Below the pieces are notes generated by a model. It did not search any database. It saw nothing but the letters and a program-made list of their open reading frames with translations, and was not told the DNA's origin. Shown here piece by piece: positions 44,940 to 54,683 of a DNA stretch of 64,000 nucleotides (the stretch's first letter is position 1; every line of letters begins with the position of its first letter). The position numbers and the translations under genes were made by a program. The stretch spans positions 62,001 to 126,000 of the forward strand of contig CAJUTV010000005.1 of NCBI GenBank assembly GCA_910589305.1. Direction: 5' to 3'. The stretch is from an uncultured Lachnospira sp. (GTDB lineage: Bacteria; Bacillota; Clostridia; Lachnospirales; Lachnospiraceae).

Positions 44940-46220
44940 ATGAGCAAATGTGTTATTATGTTTAAAGGCGGTGTAGAAACGCAGGAATATTTTAGCATAG
45001 AGATGGCTCAGACATTTGAGGCAAGAAGGTACTATGTATATTGGTTTGATTTAGTGGTGAGTGAATATAGTACTTCCTTGCTTCAAGCGTTTTTGGAGCA
45101 GTCTTTTAAGGATAAACGATTTACAGATATTATTGCCTTTACATTTAATTTTAATGGAATTGCAGGAGAAGATGGTTTGTATAGCAATACATTTCATAAA
45201 AAAAATTTATGGGACGAATACCATATAGCTGTCTATAATATGGTAGTAGACCATCCATTTTATTACCATAAATATCTTGGTTTACGACCAGAAAAATATG
45301 TTCAACTGTCTATAGATAAAAATCATATTCATTATATGAGCCGTTTTTTTCCTGAGATTAATGCTAGCAGTACATTTTATAAAAAAAATAAGAGCGTATG
45401 CCAAGATGACGACCATTACTTTTTGCCATTAGGAGGCACAGGAATTAATATTCATAGAGAAGTATATCAAGATGGGCGATATATTCCTATTTGTAAAAGA
45501 CCAATAGATGTTATCTTTACAGGAAATTATATGCCGATAGAAAGCTTTGATGCTTACTTTGCACAAATGGATTATGATTCTAAGATGTTTTTTAAAGAAT
45601 TGTTAAAAGAAAGCATAAAAAATCCAGATGAATTAATTGAACATTTAGTAGAACAAAAGTTGATTCAAGAAAATGTATCTTTTAATCAAAGCGAGTTGAA
45701 AAATTTGATGCCAAATCTAATGTATGTAGACCTTAGTGTGCGTTTTTATTATAGAGCAAAAACCATTATGCAGCTTGCAGACAGCGGAATTAAAGTACAT
45801 ACATATGGCGCAGGCTGGGAGCAGCTAGAATGTAAGCATCCAGAAAACATTATTGCAGCAGGAAATGTCGATTCTCAAACATGTCTTGATAAAATAAGCC
45901 AATCCAAAATATCTGTCAATGTTATGCCATGGTTTAAGGATGGAGCACATGACCGAATCTTTAATTCGATGCTGAATGGAGCGGTTGTGTTAAGCGATAC
46001 AAGCAACTATTTAAAAGAGTGCTTTGTAGATAAGTCCGACCTTTTTTTCTTTGAATTGCGACAGATAAGTGATATAGGCGATATAGTTAAAGCGGCTTTA
46101 TCGGATTTGGATAGGCTTCAGGATATGGCAGACAGGGCATATAATATATGTATTGAAAAACATACATGGAAAAAACGCTGTGACGTTTTGATTGACCGGA
46201 TAGAAAATGGAATATTTTAA
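44940..46220 (+). CDS. CgeB-like glycosyltransferase family protein
   Basis: The 426-residue protein ends in a glycosyltransferase-1-like block: IKVHTYGAGWEQ, ENIIAAGNVDSQTCLDKISQ, SKISVNVMPWFKDGAHDRIF, LNGAVVLSDTSNYL, typical of CgeB/spore-coat or flagellin-type transferases. The N-terminal 200 residues are not recognised. Start at 44940 is chosen because GGAG is 7 bases upstream; ATG at 44934 is too close to it. Acceptor and sugar are unknown; it follows mrp by 38 bp. Confidence 0.8.
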   Translation: MSKCVIMFKGGVETQEYFSIEMAQTFEARRYYVYWFDLVVSEYSTSLLQAFLEQSFKDKRFTDIIAFTFNFNGIAGEDGLYSNTFHKKNLWDEYHIAVYNMVVDHPFYYHKYLGLRPEKYVQLSIDKNHIHYMSRFFPEINASSTFYKKNKSVCQDDDHYFLPLGGTGINIHREVYQDGRYIPICKRPIDVIFTGNYMPIESFDAYFAQMDYDSKMFFKELLKESIKNPDELIEHLVEQKLIQENVSFNQSELKNLMPNLMYVDLSVRFYYRAKTIMQLADSGIKVHTYGAGWEQLECKHPENIIAAGNVDSQTCLDKISQSKISVNVMPWFKDGAHDRIFNSMLNGAVVLSDTSNYLKECFVDKSDLFFFELRQISDIGDIVKAALSDLDRLQDMADRAYNICIEKHTWKKRCDVLIDRIENGIF

Positions 46221-46228
46221 TTTTATAA

Positions 46229-46257
46229 TTGACATTTAAAGGAAGTTATGATATTGT
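46229..46257 (+). promoter_or_regulatory. Promoter of the tRNA-Leu gene
   Basis: TTGACA (46229-46234), 17-bp spacer, TATTGT (46252-46257), ten bases before the tRNA 5' end. Confidence 0.75.
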
Positions 46258-46267
46258 AAACTGGTAC

Positions 46268-46347
46268 GCGGATGTGGCGGAACTGGCAGACGCGCCAGAT
46301 TTAGGTTCTGGTGGGCAACCGTGCAGGTTCGATTCCTGTCATCCGCA
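46268..46347 (+). tRNA. tRNA-Leu (anticodon UAG)
   Basis: The 80-base sequence folds as a class II tRNA: acceptor GCGGATG / CATCCGC, D arm with AACTGGCAGACGC, anticodon stem CCAGA / TCTGG with loop TTTAGGT (UAG reads CUA), a short variable arm TGGGCAACCGT and T arm CAGGTTCGATTCCTG. CCA is not encoded. Confidence 0.96.
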
Positions 46348-46351
46348 TAAC

Positions 46352-46395
46352 AAAAGGGCTTTTGTTTTAATGATAGGTTAAGACAAAAGCCCTTT
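46352..46395 (+). terminator. Terminator after tRNA-Leu
   Basis: AAAAGGGCTTTTGT (46352-46365) pairs with ACAAAAGCCCTTT (46383-46395). The following sequence is not strongly T-rich but the stem is very stable. Confidence 0.7.
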
Positions 46396-46406
46396 CGTTA
46401 CAGTGA

Positions 46407-46451
46407 GCAGTAAGCCAAGCGGACATGGCTGTATGTCTATTTGGCAACTGC
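46407..46451 (+). repeat. Long hairpin related to the right arm of the interspersed element
   Basis: GCAGT / ACTGC, GCCAA / TTGGC and GGACAT / ATGTCT stack into one stem with loop GGCTGT. AAGCGGACAT resembles AGCGGATTG of the interspersed elements, so this may be a derived copy. Confidence 0.5.
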
Positions 46452-46528
46452 CACGACAGTCAAATATTTTGCAGCTTGCTGCGTATAGTTGACTTAAAGT
46501 TTACATAAAAGGAAATTTACATAAAAAG

Positions 46529-46936
46529 ATGGAAAATCAATGCTATACTTATTTTAAAATGGTGGGAAATTTTAATCCGGATGTAATTACGAAAATATTG
46601 GGCATACAGCCTGAGAAAAGCTGGAAAGTAGGTGATATACGAAGGAATGGCACCAAATATGATTTTTCTTTTTGGTCTATTGGACAATGTGATGATTATA
46701 ATATAAAAATTGAAAATCAAATGCGAAAAACCATATCTATTTTATTAGATAAAATTGAATTATTAAATCAAATAAAAGATGAAAATGATGTGTTATTTTA
46801 TTTACAGATTGTTCCAACGATTTATGTAGAAAATGCTACGCCTTGTCTTGCGCCATCTCTTGATGTGATTGATTTTTGTTATAAGACAAGGACAAAGATA
46901 GACATTGACTTGTATGTAGACACGTTTACTAATTAA
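46529..46936 (+). CDS. DUF4279 family protein
   Basis: The 135-residue protein fits DUF4279: CYTYFKMVGNFNPDVITKIL, then LGIQPEKSWKVGDIRRNG, and a central FSFWSIGQ. The family is small, soluble and often found with toxin-immunity loci, but has no defined activity. AAGGAA lies upstream. Neighbours are a tRNA and a chemoreceptor, so no operon partner is evident. Confidence 0.88.
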   Translation: MENQCYTYFKMVGNFNPDVITKILGIQPEKSWKVGDIRRNGTKYDFSFWSIGQCDDYNIKIENQMRKTISILLDKIELLNQIKDENDVLFYLQIVPTIYVENATPCLAPSLDVIDFCYKTRTKIDIDLYVDTFTN

Positions 46937-47007
46937 ATGAACTTCTTATATGACTAAGAATATAATAGCATGAATTGTAAAAATTGATATTAATTAGGAG
47001 AAAGTTT

Positions 47008-49152
47008 ATGTTACGCAAGGGAAACAAATTGAAAATATTATATTTTGACAAAAACAACAGCCTTAGTAAAATGATTATTTCAAAAATGGCACTTATGGTT
47101 GCTGTTATTTTTTTGTTAACTATTTTGATGTCCGCTTTTCTTGCAGCACAATCATTAATTCGAGTTAATAAAGAAAAATTAGCTGCTGTTGCTTATGAAA
47201 ACAACTTTTTAATGACAAATGATATTGAGAGTGCCTATGGAAAAGCAGTGGGATTTGCAGGCTCTCTTCGCAATATTTCTGCATTAGACCCAAAAGAACA
47301 AAGAGCGGCAATTGACACTGCCTTAGTAGGATTGTTAGAAGGCGGCGATGGATTTCCAACAGCATTTGCCTATTTTGAAAAAAATGTTATTGCCGATGCA
47401 AACGGAGAGCCTTATAGCACTCATCGAAGAGATATTGCTTATGAAGCTGTTGTATATCCAAACGAACAAAATACAGGATATCTTTTTGAAAAGCATGAAG
47501 ATGCTTTTGACAATTATGAAAAAGAATATTATATGCAGATTAAACAAACAGGTACGCCATATATTATGGACCCTTATGTGTATGAGTTGATGGGAAAAAA
47601 TATTATGATGATTAGTATTATTGCACCTGTTTGGAATGCACAAGGACAATTTTTTGGCGTAGCTGGCGTTGATGTGGGATTGAACAACATGCAGGAACAA
47701 CTGCTTGTTAGCACAGACTATAATTCAGCTCATTTAGTAGCGCTTGCAGAAGATGGAACGATTTTAGTTGATTCTGCTGACAGCACAAAAGTAGGGCAAA
47801 ATGCTTCTGATGTTGGATATCACACAATGATAGAAGATGCCAATAAAGTTCGTTCAATGTCAGAGGGCGAGAATATTAATAGTCGCTCTGTTCTTAAGGG
47901 AGGCAAAAACTTTGGCACGGGAAAAGGCGGTGTTTCGGTTGCCATTCCATTAACGGTCAATGGTAAAACACAGTGGACTTTGCATTTGACAGTAGATAAA
48001 AGCGAGTTTTATGGACCTATTATAGAAGGTGCAGGAAAATTAACTTTTTTGGTGATAGTGCTTGGACTGTTATTGTTGATTGCAGTGAATCGTATTATTG
48101 AAAGGTCATTAGCACCTATTAAATTAATTACAGACGAGGCAGCAAAGTTAGAAGCAGGCGATTTAAATATTCATATTGATATTCAGTCTGAGGATGAATT
48201 GGGACGTCTTTCACAAGCATTTAATCATATTAGTGCTACTGTTAGCAATTATGTAAAAGATATTTCAGAACAGCTTTCTCAAATGGCAGATAATAATATG
48301 GATATTACCATTACACAAAATTATATTGGTGATTTTATACCTATTCAAGTATCTATTGAGAAAATTTCGCAGTCTTTAAATGATACGTTACATCAAATTG
48401 TCCTTTCAGCAGATGAAGTTTCTGCTAGTTCAGAGAGTGTGTCATCTGGCGCGCAAGGTCTTTCGGACGGTGTTAAAGAGCAGGCAGCAGCAATTGAGCA
48501 GTTGGCAGCATCAATAGAAAGTTTATCAAAAGATGTGGCAGCAAATGCCAATGATGCACAGTCTGCCAATGTTACAGTTTCTGAAGTAGGTCAATATATT
48601 GAAGAAAGTAATAGAGAAATGGAAAATCTAATCCATGCAATGTCTGATATCCGTTATTCGTCTGATGAAATTGAAAAAATTGTTAAAACCATTGAGGATA
48701 TTGCTAGTCAGACAAATTTACTTTCTTTAAATGCCTCCATCGAAGCTGCAAGAGCAGGAGATGCAGGAAAAGGATTTGCGGTTGTGGCAAATGAAATTCG
48801 TAAATTGGCGGCAAAGAGTGCAGAAGCGGTTAATCAAACAACGGCATTGATAGAAAGTTCTCAAAAAGCTGTAGCAAATGGTATGGAAATTACAGATAAT
48901 ACAGCAAAATCTCTTGTGGCGGTAGTAAAAGGTTCTGAAGAGGTTTTAAGTTCGATGGATAAGATTAGCAACGCTTCGCAAAATCAGAAGGTGGTATTAG
49001 AACAGCTTACACAAAATATAGATTTAATTAGTAATGTTGTTCAGTCAAATGCTTCTTCTGCTCAAAATAGTGCGATGACAAGCGTAGAATTATCAAGTCA
49101 GTCTAAGCGTTTGCATGACTTAGTCAATGCTTTTCATTTAAAACAAGTATAA
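47008..49152 (+). CDS. Methyl-accepting chemotaxis protein, dCache type
   Basis: The 714-residue protein has TM1 (about 24-46), a 280-residue outer region with Cache features (FPTAFAYFEKN, YEKEYYMQIKQTGTPYIMDP, FGVAGVDVGLNNM), TM2 (about 340-358), HAMP (360-412) and a signalling domain with QTNLLSLNASIEAARAGDAG (about 570). Cache domains bind amino acids or organic acids. Start at 47008 follows AGGAG by 8 bases; the frame upstream lacks a site. Probably its own transcription unit, closed by the terminator at 49158. Confidence 0.94.
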   Translation: MLRKGNKLKILYFDKNNSLSKMIISKMALMVAVIFLLTILMSAFLAAQSLIRVNKEKLAAVAYENNFLMTNDIESAYGKAVGFAGSLRNISALDPKEQRAAIDTALVGLLEGGDGFPTAFAYFEKNVIADANGEPYSTHRRDIAYEAVVYPNEQNTGYLFEKHEDAFDNYEKEYYMQIKQTGTPYIMDPYVYELMGKNIMMISIIAPVWNAQGQFFGVAGVDVGLNNMQEQLLVSTDYNSAHLVALAEDGTILVDSADSTKVGQNASDVGYHTMIEDANKVRSMSEGENINSRSVLKGGKNFGTGKGGVSVAIPLTVNGKTQWTLHLTVDKSEFYGPIIEGAGKLTFLVIVLGLLLLIAVNRIIERSLAPIKLITDEAAKLEAGDLNIHIDIQSEDELGRLSQAFNHISATVSNYVKDISEQLSQMADNNMDITITQNYIGDFIPIQVSIEKISQSLNDTLHQIVLSADEVSASSESVSSGAQGLSDGVKEQAAAIEQLAASIESLSKDVAANANDAQSANVTVSEVGQYIEESNREMENLIHAMSDIRYSSDEIEKIVKTIEDIASQTNLLSLNASIEAARAGDAGKGFAVVANEIRKLAAKSAEAVNQTTALIESSQKAVANGMEITDNTAKSLVAVVKGSEEVLSSMDKISNASQNQKVVLEQLTQNIDLISNVVQSNASSAQNSAMTSVELSSQSKRLHDLVNAFHLKQV

Positions 49153-49157
49153 GGAAA

Positions 49158-49213
49158 CAAAGGCAAAACTTCGGTTTTCTGTTAGAAATCGAAATTTTGT
49201 CTTTATTTTTTTA
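49158..49213 (+). terminator. Terminator after the dCache chemoreceptor
   Basis: AAAGGCAAAACTTCG pairs with CGAAATTTTGTCTTT (49190-49204), followed by ATTTTTTTAT. Confidence 0.8.
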
Positions 49214-49248
49214 TATATTAAAATCGAAAAACTTTAAGGATTATTATA

Positions 49249-49368
49249 ATGAGATTGGCAGTATCCATTATTTTTAAAGAGATTGAAAAAGGCAAAGCAA
49301 CACAAATTGCAGATTTTATGTTAAAATTGATTAATAAAGATAAAAACTATCACATGAGAGAGCATTAA
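49249..49368 (+). CDS. Possible small protein (39 aa)
   Basis: ATG with TAAGGA 8 bases upstream opens a 39-codon frame reading MRLAVSIIFKEIEKGKATQI then ADFMLKLINKDKN, an amphipathic helical pattern. It is not recognised and could be the remnant of a longer gene. It lies between a terminator and the GH3 gene. Confidence 0.4.
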   Translation: MRLAVSIIFKEIEKGKATQIADFMLKLINKDKNYHMREH

Positions 49369-49404
49369 ATTATTGAATGGTAGGAAGTGAGGTATACTTG
49401 TAAA

Positions 49405-50808
49405 ATGATGAAAATAAATTTTACAAAGATAAGTAAAAAAGTTTATGTTTTAATAATAACAGCCATATTGCTTGTTGTAGTGACCGTTGCTTTGACATTG
49501 ATACTAAGCAGACAACATAGTTCATCGCAAAAAGACAACGATAGAACAAGTCATTCAACAGCACTTAATGAAATGGATACAAAAACGCAGAATCAAACCA
49601 ATAAAGAAACCAATACAAATGGTGAGACCAATACAGACAATGAGACAGAAATGACAACAGATGATAAGACCAATGCCAATGATGAAAGTAATACCAATAA
49701 AGAAAACGATGTACAAGAGACGACAGCAAATCAAGGTGAGACAGTAACAGCACAAGAAGATACACTAGAAGTAAAAGTTGAAAAGATTTTAAACAACATG
49801 ACTTTAGAAGAAAAGGTCTATCAAATGTTTATTATTACACCAGAAGCACTGACAAATGGCAACAATGTTACAACTTGCAGTGATTTTTTTCGGGAACAGT
49901 TAGAACAATATCCTGTTGGTGGAATCATTTATTTTGCAAAAAATCTTGTCAATCGTGAACAGACAGCACAAATGCTGCAAAATGCCAGACAGTATGCTTA
50001 TGAAGTAGAAGATATGCCTCTGTTTTTATGTGTTGATGAAGAAGGAGGACGAGTTGCAAGAATTGCAAATAATCCCAATTTTGGCGTGCCAAATGTGGGC
50101 GCTATGCAGTATATTGGAAGTGCGGCGAAAGCTTATGAGGCAGGGCAGACAATCGGAGCATACTTGAATGAATTAGGATTTAATGTAAATTTTGCTCCCG
50201 ATGCAGATGTGATTACAAATAGTAACAATACAGTTATTGGTGACAGGTCGTTTGGAACAGATGCAAATATTGTCACAGAATATGCTGCTGCTTATTCAAG
50301 CGGGCTGCACAGTCAAAATATGCGCAGTACATTTAAGCATTTTCCGGGACATGGCTCAACGGAAGGTGATACACATGAAGGTTTTGCATATACCAATAAA
50401 ACATATGAGGAATTAATGGAATCGGAGCTTGTTCCATTTGCACATGCACAAAGCAATGGGGTGGATTTTGTTATGGTTGCTCATATATCGGTGCCTAATA
50501 TTGTTGGAGACAATACACCCTGTACATTGTCTTACAAAATGATTTCAGAAGTTTTGCGAAGAGATTTAAATTATAATGGATTGGTAATAACCGATGCTAT
50601 GAATATGGGGGCAATTTTTAATAATTATGCTTCTGATACAGCATCTATTTTGGCAGTTTCGGCAGGCGTTGATTTGATATTGATGCCAGGTGATTTTTTT
50701 GGTGCAGCACAAGGTGTTATCAATGCCGTTTATAATGGACAAATCAGCGAAAGCCGTATTGATACATCTGTCAGAAGGATTATAACAAAAAAGTTACAGA
50801 TGGAATAA
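49405..50808 (+). CDS. GH3 beta-N-acetylhexosaminidase (NagZ-like), membrane anchored
   Basis: The 467-residue protein has one N-terminal TM (about 13-34), a 75-residue Thr/Asn/Glu/Asp-rich linker with repeated NTN and NETE units, and a GH3 catalytic domain (about 115-467). NagZ hallmarks are CVDEEGGRVARI and KHFPGHGSTEGDTHEG; the D-T-H part is the catalytic Asp-His dyad loop. The enzyme should cleave GlcNAc from muropeptides outside the membrane. Start choice is uncertain (ATGATG at 49405/49408, GAGG about 12 bases upstream; GTG 49387 possible). Confidence 0.9.
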   Translation: MMKINFTKISKKVYVLIITAILLVVVTVALTLILSRQHSSSQKDNDRTSHSTALNEMDTKTQNQTNKETNTNGETNTDNETEMTTDDKTNANDESNTNKENDVQETTANQGETVTAQEDTLEVKVEKILNNMTLEEKVYQMFIITPEALTNGNNVTTCSDFFREQLEQYPVGGIIYFAKNLVNREQTAQMLQNARQYAYEVEDMPLFLCVDEEGGRVARIANNPNFGVPNVGAMQYIGSAAKAYEAGQTIGAYLNELGFNVNFAPDADVITNSNNTVIGDRSFGTDANIVTEYAAAYSSGLHSQNMRSTFKHFPGHGSTEGDTHEGFAYTNKTYEELMESELVPFAHAQSNGVDFVMVAHISVPNIVGDNTPCTLSYKMISEVLRRDLNYNGLVITDAMNMGAIFNNYASDTASILAVSAGVDLILMPGDFFGAAQGVINAVYNGQISESRIDTSVRRIITKKLQME

Positions 50809-50933
50809 TGATGACCATAAGATAAAAAACATATTATAAAAGATAAAATAAAGTAAATTAGCGCTTTGAGGCTGTGAACTTCTTGAAATAAAGTTTGTTA
50901 TATACAAAAAATAGCGCAGAAATGAGGGTTAAA

Positions 50934-52124
50934 ATGAATAGCACTATCAACGCAAAATTGAAATTATTTTTACCATGTTATTTTGCATTTTTTGTAAATG
51001 GAGCGATGGTTTTGGCAGTAGGGGCAGTTTTGCCTTATATTATACAGGAAGCAGGTCTAAGCTATGGACTTGCAGGGGGATTGCTTTCAACGTTTGCCAT
51101 TGGAAATTTGCTGGCAAGCTTTGTCAATCCCTTAATGGCAGCAAAATTAGGAAGGAAGGCAACGATTGTTTTATTATCATCGCTTATTCCTATAACGTGG
51201 TTTGTTATTTCATTGTTGCCGTCCGTTATGGTAATGTATGTCTTATTTATATTAATGGGCATTGGCAGAGGTTCAGTCAGTATTATTAACAATGCTGTTG
51301 TAAATGATAATTCAGACGGAAAACCAGCAGCATTAAATTTTTTACATATGTCTTTTGCAGTAGGTGCATTTGTCTCTCCATTTTTGACATCCGCATTTAT
51401 CAGTTTAGGATTTGGATGGAGAATTATTATATATATTATTGTTATTGCAACTTCCTTGTCTTGTGTTGGTTATGCAAGCATGAATCTAAATGCTGCAAGA
51501 CCACAAAAGACAGACGCACAATTGAAAGAACACAGACAAGATAAACAACATAAGCCTTTTTATAAAAGTGCAATATTTTATATTATGGGATTGCTGTTAT
51601 TTTTATATCTAGGTTTGGAAAACTGTGTAAACGGCTGGTTTGTAACATACTTTAAAAGTATGGAAATAATGAGTGATGCTTACGCTACGAATTTAGTATC
51701 TATAACATGGATAATGGTTATGTTAGGAAGACTTTTAACAGCAAAATTATCACAAAAAGTTGATAAAAATAAATTAATTATGGTCTATTGTATTGCAACT
51801 GCCTTTTTCTTTGTTTTGTTAGTAGTAACAAGCAATCTTATTGTCATTACCATTGCCATTACAGGACTTGGATTTTTCTTTGCAGGAATTTATCCGACCA
51901 GTATATCAAGTGTTGGGGCAGTCGTAAAAGGCGATGATACAGGAATGTCTATGTTTCTTGCTATGGCGGCGCTTGGCGGTATTATAACACCGCAGATAGT
52001 AGGCATTGTAGCCGATGGAGCAGGACTTGTGGCTGCCATTTTATTATTGTCTATTAATGCCGCAGGAATGTTTGCATTGTCTTGTATTAATATAAAAATA
52101 GCAAAAAAATCAAAAGTCGTCTAA
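50934..52124 (+). CDS. Major facilitator superfamily transporter
   Basis: The 396-residue protein has twelve predicted spans, a central charged loop (about 200-210) and MFS features such as NPLMAAKLGRKATIVLLSS (loop 2-3) and GIYPTSISSVGAVVKGDDTG. It resembles FucP/NarK-like sugar or metabolite carriers; the substrate is not clear. Start at 50934 follows GAGGG by 6 bases. It follows NagZ by 125 bp, consistent with sugar uptake but not proof of it. Confidence 0.9.
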   Translation: MNSTINAKLKLFLPCYFAFFVNGAMVLAVGAVLPYIIQEAGLSYGLAGGLLSTFAIGNLLASFVNPLMAAKLGRKATIVLLSSLIPITWFVISLLPSVMVMYVLFILMGIGRGSVSIINNAVVNDNSDGKPAALNFLHMSFAVGAFVSPFLTSAFISLGFGWRIIIYIIVIATSLSCVGYASMNLNAARPQKTDAQLKEHRQDKQHKPFYKSAIFYIMGLLLFLYLGLENCVNGWFVTYFKSMEIMSDAYATNLVSITWIMVMLGRLLTAKLSQKVDKNKLIMVYCIATAFFFVLLVVTSNLIVITIAITGLGFFFAGIYPTSISSVGAVVKGDDTGMSMFLAMAALGGIITPQIVGIVADGAGLVAAILLLSINAAGMFALSCINIKIAKKSKVV

Positions 52125-52176
52125 AGAAATATTACCAGCATTATCAGGAAGCAGGCACAGCATTGTATGTTCTTGT

Positions 52177-52227
52177 TTCCTTTTATCAATTTTGGAAGTT
52201 CAAGAGTTGGGCGATTGATAAAAGGAA
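52177..52227. terminator. Inverted repeat downstream of the MFS gene
   Basis: TTCCTTTTATCAAT (52177-52190) pairs perfectly with ATTGATAAAAGGAA (52214-52227) around a 23-base loop. It lacks a clear T-run, so it is only a probable terminator. The 52228-52485 spacer is AT-rich with no other visible site. Confidence 0.5.
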
Positions 52228-52485
52228 TCATTATTGCGTATTTGTTTGTCTAAAGATATAATAAGTTTTAGGAAAAATATGGTAAAATTTTTTCAAGTAT
52301 TATTGCAAGAGTTAATATATTTTAAAAAATATAGGATATTTTGAGTATTATTTAAATAAAAAATTTGTAAGAAGTAGAAAAACTTGATATAGTTAAAGAA
52401 GTAAAAGAATAATTTTTAAATATAAAAAGAGTAAAAGATATCAAAAGCAAATAAATATAAAAAATATTTTAAGGAAGGTTGAACT

Positions 52486-53121
52486 ATGTTTACTGATTGG
52501 AATTTCTGGTTTTCTGTAATTACAGCCGTTGTTGCTATTGTTGCTTTAATGCAAACTAAACAACAGATTAGACTAAGTAATAAACAACATTTATTTGATA
52601 AACGTGTGGAGAATTATCTTATAGCAAAAGGACTTATACAACTATATGAAATCAATAAAAATTCTTTAATAGTCAAAAATGATATGCCTATGTTTGAGGT
52701 GGATTTTATATTTGAACAAATGACTAATAATAAATATTTAGAAAAAATTACAAGAGTAATAACAAATCCATTGGAAGAACCCTATCATAAAGAATTTTTG
52801 ATTAGTATGGAAAATATAAGGGCAGTTTCAGCAGAAATTGATTTTATATTTTCTGGTAAAGTTGCTACTTTTCTTGGAGAATATGTTTTACATTATCAAG
52901 AATTATTATTAAAAATGTATCAATATCAAATTTTGTTAAATAAAATGAGAGAATCAGCCCAAGATTTTAACTTGACACTTGAGGAAGCCCAAGAAAAAGT
53001 TAATGAAAAAAAGTATCAGGAAGAATTGCGAAAAGCAGCAGAAATTTTGAAGCAAGATTATGATATTCTTAAAAAGGAAAATGTTGAAAAAAAAGTTGAA
53101 AAGCAAATTAAATTATATTAA
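52486..53121 (+). CDS. Membrane-anchored coiled-coil hypothetical protein
   Basis: The 211-residue protein has an N-terminal TM helix (about 8-23, FWFSVITAVVAIVALM) followed by QTKQQIRLSNKQHLFDKR, helices throughout and a lysine/glutamate-rich coiled-coil tail (about 165-211). It is not recognised as a named family. AAGGAAGG lies 8 bases upstream. It leads a run of immunity-like genes and may be an effector or anchor for them, but this is only from context. Confidence 0.7.
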   Translation: MFTDWNFWFSVITAVVAIVALMQTKQQIRLSNKQHLFDKRVENYLIAKGLIQLYEINKNSLIVKNDMPMFEVDFIFEQMTNNKYLEKITRVITNPLEEPYHKEFLISMENIRAVSAEIDFIFSGKVATFLGEYVLHYQELLLKMYQYQILLNKMRESAQDFNLTLEEAQEKVNEKKYQEELRKAAEILKQDYDILKKENVEKKVEKQIKLY

Positions 53122-53191
53122 ATAGTTTATTAAAAAAATAGAAGTTAAATAAATATTATTATGCAAAATATATAAACGAACGGAGAATTTC

Positions 53192-54553
53192 ATGAATAAA
53201 AATTATAAGTATTTATCAGATGAACATGCGGATTATATAAAAAATCTTATAAACAAAGTAGCAGAGAAGGATAAAAATTATGAGATTTTTGGAGCAAAGG
53301 TACATCAATATGAGCTTAATGAAACAGTAAGTTTAGAATGGGTGAGGGCGTTTGAAAAGAAATATGAAGTCAAACTTCCGCAAGAGTATGTGTTTTTTAT
53401 AACAAAAGTAGGAAATGGCGGCACAGGTCCTTATTATGGAATAGAACCGCTTAGTTTGTACGAGGATTATGTAAGGCATTATAAACATTTATCAAAACCA
53501 AGTATATATAATGAAGATTATTTACAATTTTATAATGAACATATCACTCTATTTGAAAATGAGAAACGATATGAGGAACGAGAAGATGATGAAGAAGCTT
53601 TCCACAAAAAACAGGAACAAATTGATAATACGTTAAAAAACGGCACATTAAATATTAATAATCAGGGCTGTACATATAATGGCTTATTAGTGGTCAATGG
53701 CAGGAGAGCAGGAGAGATTGTCTATATTGACTGGGAACTTGATGTCGGTTATCCTCCTGTTTTAGTTAATATGACTTTTTTGGAATGGTATCAAGGGTAT
53801 TTTGAGGCAATTCTTGCAGGGTATGATATCAGAGGCTATGGCTGGAATATACTTGGCGATGAAAAGGAATTGATGGCAAAGTATACAAATGCAGATTTAA
53901 AGACAAAAAGTCAAATTCTGTCCAGTTTTTTTAAATTTACTTATATTGACAAAGAGACCACTCAATTTAAAGAGACTATTCAATTTATTTCAAATTTTGA
54001 CGGCGTTGATGATGTATGCAGGCTGAAGCTTCTTTTTTCACTTGATTATAAGCAAGCATTGCAGATGTTTGATACATTTTTAGAAAGTGACAGCAAAAAA
54101 ATTGAAACAGCCGTCGAAGTATGTATGGATATATGGAGTGAAGATAACGATAAGTATTATGAAAAAATGCTTCGTTTTATTTATGGTGATTATGGACATT
54201 TTGAAGATAGATTGAAAGAAACAGCACTCATTTTTATAGGAAGGACAAAGCGTTTATCTGCAGGTGATTTATTTGAATTTGTAAAAAATAAAGAACATTC
54301 AGAACATATAAGAAGAGTTGCCATGTATGTTATTGGCGAGGCGGAGGATGTGGAAGATTTTATTGATACATTTATTGATATTCTAAAAAATATAGACAGT
54401 GAAGTTGTATTATTAGAAACGCTTATTACATTGAGAGGCGTAAAAAATGAAAAAATTGCACAGACCTATAAAGCATTAATGCCAAAATATAAAAAGGACA
54501 CTAATCCAATGATAGCAAAGGAAATAGAATATTATTTGAAATATATAGAGTGA
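53192..54553 (+). CDS. SMI1/KNR4-family protein with helical-repeat C-terminus (paralogue 1)
   Basis: The 453-residue protein has an SMI1/KNR4 domain (about 15-210) with SLEWVRAFEKKYEVKLPQEY, FFITKVGNGGTGPYYGI and NGRRAGEIVYIDW, followed by a helical repeat region (about 230-450). SUKH/SMI1 proteins are classic immunity proteins of contact-dependent toxins. It shares most of its length with the protein at 55.96-57.46 kb, including an identical MNKNYKYLSDEHA start. CGGAGA lies 8 bases before the ATG. No toxin gene is visible nearby. Confidence 0.85.
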   Translation: MNKNYKYLSDEHADYIKNLINKVAEKDKNYEIFGAKVHQYELNETVSLEWVRAFEKKYEVKLPQEYVFFITKVGNGGTGPYYGIEPLSLYEDYVRHYKHLSKPSIYNEDYLQFYNEHITLFENEKRYEEREDDEEAFHKKQEQIDNTLKNGTLNINNQGCTYNGLLVVNGRRAGEIVYIDWELDVGYPPVLVNMTFLEWYQGYFEAILAGYDIRGYGWNILGDEKELMAKYTNADLKTKSQILSSFFKFTYIDKETTQFKETIQFISNFDGVDDVCRLKLLFSLDYKQALQMFDTFLESDSKKIETAVEVCMDIWSEDNDKYYEKMLRFIYGDYGHFEDRLKETALIFIGRTKRLSAGDLFEFVKNKEHSEHIRRVAMYVIGEAEDVEDFIDTFIDILKNIDSEVVLLETLITLRGVKNEKIAQTYKALMPKYKKDTNPMIAKEIEYYLKYIE

Positions 54554-54573
54554 TTTTTAATGGTGTCAAAAAG

Positions 54574-54626
54574 AGATAATGAGGTTGTAAACAAGTAGAA
54601 AAGTAAATTGGGAATATTTGTTTGAC
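54574..54626 (+). repeat. Interspersed element, partial right-arm copy
   Basis: ATAATGAGGTTGTAAACAAG, then AAGTAAATTGGGAATATTTGTTTGAC, matches the degraded right-hand 50 bp of the family. Confidence 0.5.
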
Positions 54627-54683
54627 TAAGTTAAAATTAAGGGATAAAAAGATTGAAAATTCGTTGAAATATGGGAGTAAAAG

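Noticed and set aside
46268..46451. tRNA-Leu as an attachment site of an integrated element
   Set aside because: No integrase and no repeat of the tRNA 3' end was found in the window; the DNA after it is an ordinary terminator and a hairpin.
49555..49765. Two antisense reading frames in the NagZ linker
   Set aside because: They are Cys/Leu/Ile-rich shadows of the low-complexity Thr/Asn linker, with no binding sites.
52125..52485. Integron or attC-like site at the long inverted repeat
   Set aside because: The palindrome lacks attC core sites and no integrase or cassette pattern is present.
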